Assembly: GCA_051659505.1 (NCBI GenBank)
Contig: JBOFOQ010000011.1
Location: 1 to 7,465, forward strand
Length of the DNA stretch: 7,465 nt
From: JAGNZR01 sp051659505
GTDB lineage: Bacteria > Fusobacteriota > Fusobacteriia > Fusobacteriales > Fusobacteriaceae
Direction: 5' to 3'
Shown here: one piece after another, positions 5,507 to 7,465 of the stretch
How positions within the stretch are numbered: the stretch's first letter is position 1
Layout of the letters: the number at the start of each line of letters is the position of its first letter
Program-made: the position numbers and the translations under genes
The notes under the pieces: model-generated
Seen by the model: the letters and a program-made list of their open reading frames with translations, nothing else
Databases searched by the model: none
What the model was told of the DNA's origin: nothing

Positions 5507-6235
5507 ATGCACGCACTATTATTAGCAGAAAGTGGTTTTGGTAAAACCACAAGTTTAAAATACTTAAATCCAGAAGAAACTTTTATAATTAGTATGACTA
5601 CAAAGCCATTACCATGGAAGGGTAGTTCACAACAGTATCCACTAGCAACTTCTTATGACGAAGTTGCAACAAAAAAATTTAGAAGGTTATATTCAAAAGA
5701 TGCAGAAGAAATTGCTGCAACAATAAAGTTACTATCTTCAAAAAGTTCTCCTTTTAAAAATATTATTATAGATGATTTTAATTATCTAATGCAAGATTTT
5801 TATGGAGAAAACAGCAAAACAACAGGTTTTGGTGTTTTTAAAGACATTGGGTATTTTATGGCTATAATTTATAAAGCTATAGAAGAAACCCCTGGAAAAA
5901 ATTTCATTATACTTGCTCACTATGAAGCAGTGAAAGATGAACAATCAGGAGAAACTAAAAGGATTATGAAAACCGTTGGTAAAATGGTAAAAGACAATAT
6001 TACACCAGAAGGTAAAGCAGATATTGTTATGTTTATCAAAATGGATTATAATCAAGAAACTGAAGAAGATAGGAGATATTTTGTTGTTAATTATGATGGG
6101 GAATTTAGGGGAGCAAAATCTTCTGATATATTTGTAAAAGAAGATGAAGAGGGAAAGAGAAAAATGATAAAATATGTTGATTGTAATATGCAGCTTATAG
6201 TTAATGCTGCAAATGAGTATTATGGAAGTTTATAA
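5507..6235 (+). CDS. Sak4-like phage ATPase (AAA_24-type nucleotide-binding protein)
   Basis: A 242-residue single-domain RecA-like ATPase of the kind called phage nucleotide-binding protein or Sak4. Those proteins bind ssDNA and promote annealing or strand exchange, often with the phage's own SSB. Walker A is ESGFGKTT (Lys13) almost at the N-terminus, as usual for the family. TFIISMTTKPLPWKG (residues about 26-40) is the typical strand and Lys-Pro-Leu-Pro loop. NIIIDDFNYLM is Walker B (Asp89, Asp90). NFIILAHYE is the sensor-like strand, followed by the basic TKRIMKTVGKMVKD and the GKADIVMFIKMD stretch near the C-terminus. The gene has the TAAATAAAATATG start context. It is followed after 14 bases by a small DNA-binding protein and then a probable SSB, the partner expected for Sak4. 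I am confident of the ATPase class; the biochemical role is family knowledge. Confidence 0.88.
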   Translation: MHALLLAESGFGKTTSLKYLNPEETFIISMTTKPLPWKGSSQQYPLATSYDEVATKKFRRLYSKDAEEIAATIKLLSSKSSPFKNIIIDDFNYLMQDFYGENSKTTGFGVFKDIGYFMAIIYKAIEETPGKNFIILAHYEAVKDEQSGETKRIMKTVGKMVKDNITPEGKADIVMFIKMDYNQETEEDRRYFVVNYDGEFRGAKSSDIFVKEDEEGKRKMIKYVDCNMQLIVNAANEYYGSL

Positions 6236-6249
6236 AAAATAAATAAAAA

Positions 6250-6492
6250 ATGTCAGAAGAAAAAAAACAAATTGTACCTATAAGGATAAAACTGTCTGAA
6301 TTAAAACATTATGTTAGTGAAGGTTATACAAAAAAAGCATTAGCAGAAACTTATGGTTTTGATGAAAAAACAGTAACAGAGTTACTTAAACAAGCAGAAC
6401 TTACAATTAAAAAAAGAAAAATGCCAAAGTTCATTTTAGAACAAGAAAATGAAACAATAGGACAAGAAAAGGAAACAATAGAACAAGAATAA
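6250..6492 (+). CDS. Small putative helix-turn-helix protein with acidic repetitive tail, 80 aa
   Basis: Residues about 15-50 (LSELKHYVSEGYTKKALAE, then TYGFDEKTVTELLKQAEL) fit a helix-turn-helix: a helix, the GYTKKALAETYG helix-turn, and a FDEKTVTELLKQA recognition-like helix. It is similar in style to the resolvase or sigma-type HTH_7 fold. A basic patch follows (TIKKRKMPKF). The last 17 residues form a Glu-rich tail built from a 7-residue repeat, QENETI-G then QEKETI-E. The start ATG follows an A-rich leader, AAATAAATAAAAA, with no Shine-Dalgarno. The gene sits between the recombination ATPase and the probable SSB. It could be a transcriptional regulator of the module or a DNA-binding accessory of the recombination proteins; sequence does not decide. 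It is too small to be a complete recombinase. Confidence 0.78.
   Translation: MSEEKKQIVPIRIKLSELKHYVSEGYTKKALAETYGFDEKTVTELLKQAELTIKKRKMPKFILEQENETIGQEKETIEQE
6439..6489 (+). repeat. 21-bp tandem repeat, about 2.4 copies, in the 3' end of the helix-turn-helix gene
   Basis: Units 6439-6459 and 6460-6480 differ at 2 of 21 bases. The 9 bases of a third partial unit (6481-6489) precede the stop. It encodes EQENETI, GQEKETI and EQE. The period is a multiple of 3, so copy changes would lengthen or shorten the acidic tail without shifting the frame. Confidence 0.9.
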
Positions 6493-6515
6493 ATAAATTA
6501 ATATAAATAATAACT

Positions 6516-7277
6516 ATGGCTATAGATTTTAATGTAAACGAAGAGGACAAAAAACTAACAGGAGGAGGTAGTTTTTTTAAGTTTGGTTTAAACCAAATGT
6601 ATTTTACTAAAATTGGTATTAAAGAAGAAGTGGGTAGAACACCTCAACTTGAAATTAAGTACAAACCTTTAAACGGGGATAAAGAAATGAATAGGTGGAT
6701 ATACTTAAACCCTGATGATGGGAAAGTAAGTCAAGACACTGTTAATGATAGAACTAAACAATTATTGTCTGTTGTAAAATGGATTTTACTCTCTTTAGGA
6801 GTAACTAGAGAACAAATAGATGCAAAAAATGCGAGTTTAAAATCAGGGACAACTCTTGTAGAAGGTATTGAAGCACAACTAACTTTATTACCTAAAGATT
6901 ATCCAACTAAAAAACTTGATGTCTTTATGAGGTATCAATATTCTATTGCTACTGGAAAAACTCAAACTTATTTAGAAATTCCTAATAATATGTTTGGTGG
7001 ACATTTTATTTGTCCTGCACAATCTGTTGTTGGAGAGTGGAAAGAAGTAAGAGATACAGAAGGTCTTCATTATGTTGATAATGCAGGAAATAAACATCCT
7101 TTCACAAGGGATAATGTTTTTTTAGAAGGGGCTTATGGAAAACAACAAGGAAGTACCGAAACTAAACCAAAAAACACAGCTTTTGCTGATGTAAGTGCTG
7201 AAACTTGGGATAAACTTGAAACAACTCCTGCTTCAAAAAAAGATGTCGATGCTGCTAAAGCAGACCCTTGGGCATAA
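6516..7277 (+). CDS. Probable phage single-stranded DNA-binding protein
   Basis: A 253-residue protein that I place by context and overall shape rather than by a catalytic motif. The N-terminal part begins MAIDFNVNEEDKKLTGGGSF. It is followed by strand-rich sequence (YFTKIGIKEE, PQLEIKYKPLNG, MNRWIYLNPDDG), as expected for an OB-fold. A helical section about residues 75-105 (VNDRTKQLLSVVKWILLSLG) interrupts it. More strands follow (EAQLTLLPK, LDVFMRYQY, YLEIPNN). From about residue 205 it becomes low-complexity and polar, ending in DVDAAKADPWA. A disordered acidic tail with an aromatic tip is typical of SSBs that dock replication partners. The gene has a double TAA stop and lies between a Sak4-like ATPase, with which SSBs usually pair, and a primase. 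The start ATG at 6516 follows a 23-base A/T leader. Confidence 0.62.
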   Translation: MAIDFNVNEEDKKLTGGGSFFKFGLNQMYFTKIGIKEEVGRTPQLEIKYKPLNGDKEMNRWIYLNPDDGKVSQDTVNDRTKQLLSVVKWILLSLGVTREQIDAKNASLKSGTTLVEGIEAQLTLLPKDYPTKKLDVFMRYQYSIATGKTQTYLEIPNNMFGGHFICPAQSVVGEWKEVRDTEGLHYVDNAGNKHPFTRDNVFLEGAYGKQQGSTETKPKNTAFADVSAETWDKLETTPASKKDVDAAKADPWA

Positions 7278-7308
7278 TAAAATAATAATCTTTCTAAAAC
7301 AGAGAAAT

Positions 7309-7465
7309 ATGATTTTTGATGTAAATGAAAATAGTGCTTCTTTAATGAAGAAAGATTATATTGATAAAAATACCATTTTAGAAATGATTTCAGAAGAAAA
7401 CATTTTTAAGATGGTATTTAATTATTATTCAAACGAAGAATATATAACTTCTCCTTTTAGAAAAG
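7309..7465 (+). CDS. Probable DnaG-like primase, N-terminal fragment cut by window end
   Basis: The first 52 residues are visible. The start ATG at 7309 lies 31 bases after the SSB stop behind AGAGAAAT. The opening (MIFDVNENSASLMKKDYIDK) is followed by TILEMISEENIFKMVFNYYS and NEEYITSPFRK. The pattern of Ile/Leu helix, then IF-x2-hydrophobic-Tyr, then SPFR, is characteristic of the N-terminus of phage primases. There the SPFR-x-D-x2-P-S box replaces the CPFH zinc motif of bacterial DnaG. No TOPRIM region is within the window, so catalysis cannot be assessed. Position next to SSB, a DnaB-like helicase and a polymerase agrees with a primase role. The call rests on a short stretch. Confidence 0.66.
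   Translation, partial: MIFDVNENSASLMKKDYIDKNTILEMISEENIFKMVFNYYSNEEYITSPFRK

Noticed and set aside
5265..5552. A 95-aa minus-strand reading frame across the DnaB-like and Sak4-like junction
   Set aside because: The same interval has a better + strand explanation: the end of the DnaB-like gene, the 56-aa gene and the Sak4-like start, with proper leaders.
7291..7307. Possible terminator hairpin TTTCT / AGAAA between the SSB and primase genes
   Set aside because: The stem is only 5 A/T-rich pairs with a 7-base loop and no following T run, and the next gene starts at once.
1..7465. TAG stop-codon recoding, known from some crAss-like phages
   Set aside because: No gene here ends in TAG, but none needs a TAG to be read through either, and gene ends at TAA or TGA fit their neighbours. 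Absence of TAG among 11 stops is too small a sample.

Overview
The window is a strongly A+T-rich (roughly a quarter G+C by eye), fully one-strand, tightly packed block of genes. It reads as the DNA replication and recombination module of a tailed double-stranded DNA phage, or a prophage of one. Genes follow each other with gaps of a few bases or 4-base ATGA overlaps. No Shine-Dalgarno (GGAGG-like) sequence precedes the starts. Instead the starts sit behind A/T runs, with TAAAATATG occurring three times. That initiation style, and the look of the polymerase, Sak4-like ATPase and primase, point to a phage of a Bacteroidota host (crAss-like or a related lineage). This host assignment is inference; no structural gene is present to confirm it.

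Layout, all on the + strand. (1) 2-1606: the C-terminal part of a T7-type family A DNA polymerase, cut by the window start, with the end of the proofreading domain and palm motifs A, B and C intact. (2) 1617-2568: three small genes of unknown function (88, 117 and 81 aa). The 117-aa gene lies between two copies of the first 30 bases of the 81-aa gene; the upstream copy is a dead 10-codon remnant followed by an 8-bp repeat present three times. (3) 2565-5325: an SF2 helicase, a 180-aa unknown protein and a DnaB-like replicative helicase ATPase. These three and the 81-aa gene before them are joined by ATGA stop/start overlaps. (4) 5329-5499: a 56-aa small gene. (5) 5507-7277: a Sak4-like recombination ATPase, an 80-aa putative helix-turn-helix protein with a repetitive acidic tail, and a probable ssDNA-binding protein. 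(6) 7309 to the end: the first 52 residues of a probable DnaG-like primase.

Together these supply most of a phage replisome: polymerase with proofreading, replicative helicase, primase, SSB, an accessory SF2 helicase, and a single-strand annealing or RecA-like ATPase. The unknown 180-aa protein sits where a helicase loader or accessory replication factor would be plausible. No rRNA, tRNA, CRISPR array, insertion sequence, convincing terminator or promoter was found. There is no non-coding gap over about 70 bases. The least ordinary part is 1884-2352, where a short duplication flanks a single small gene.
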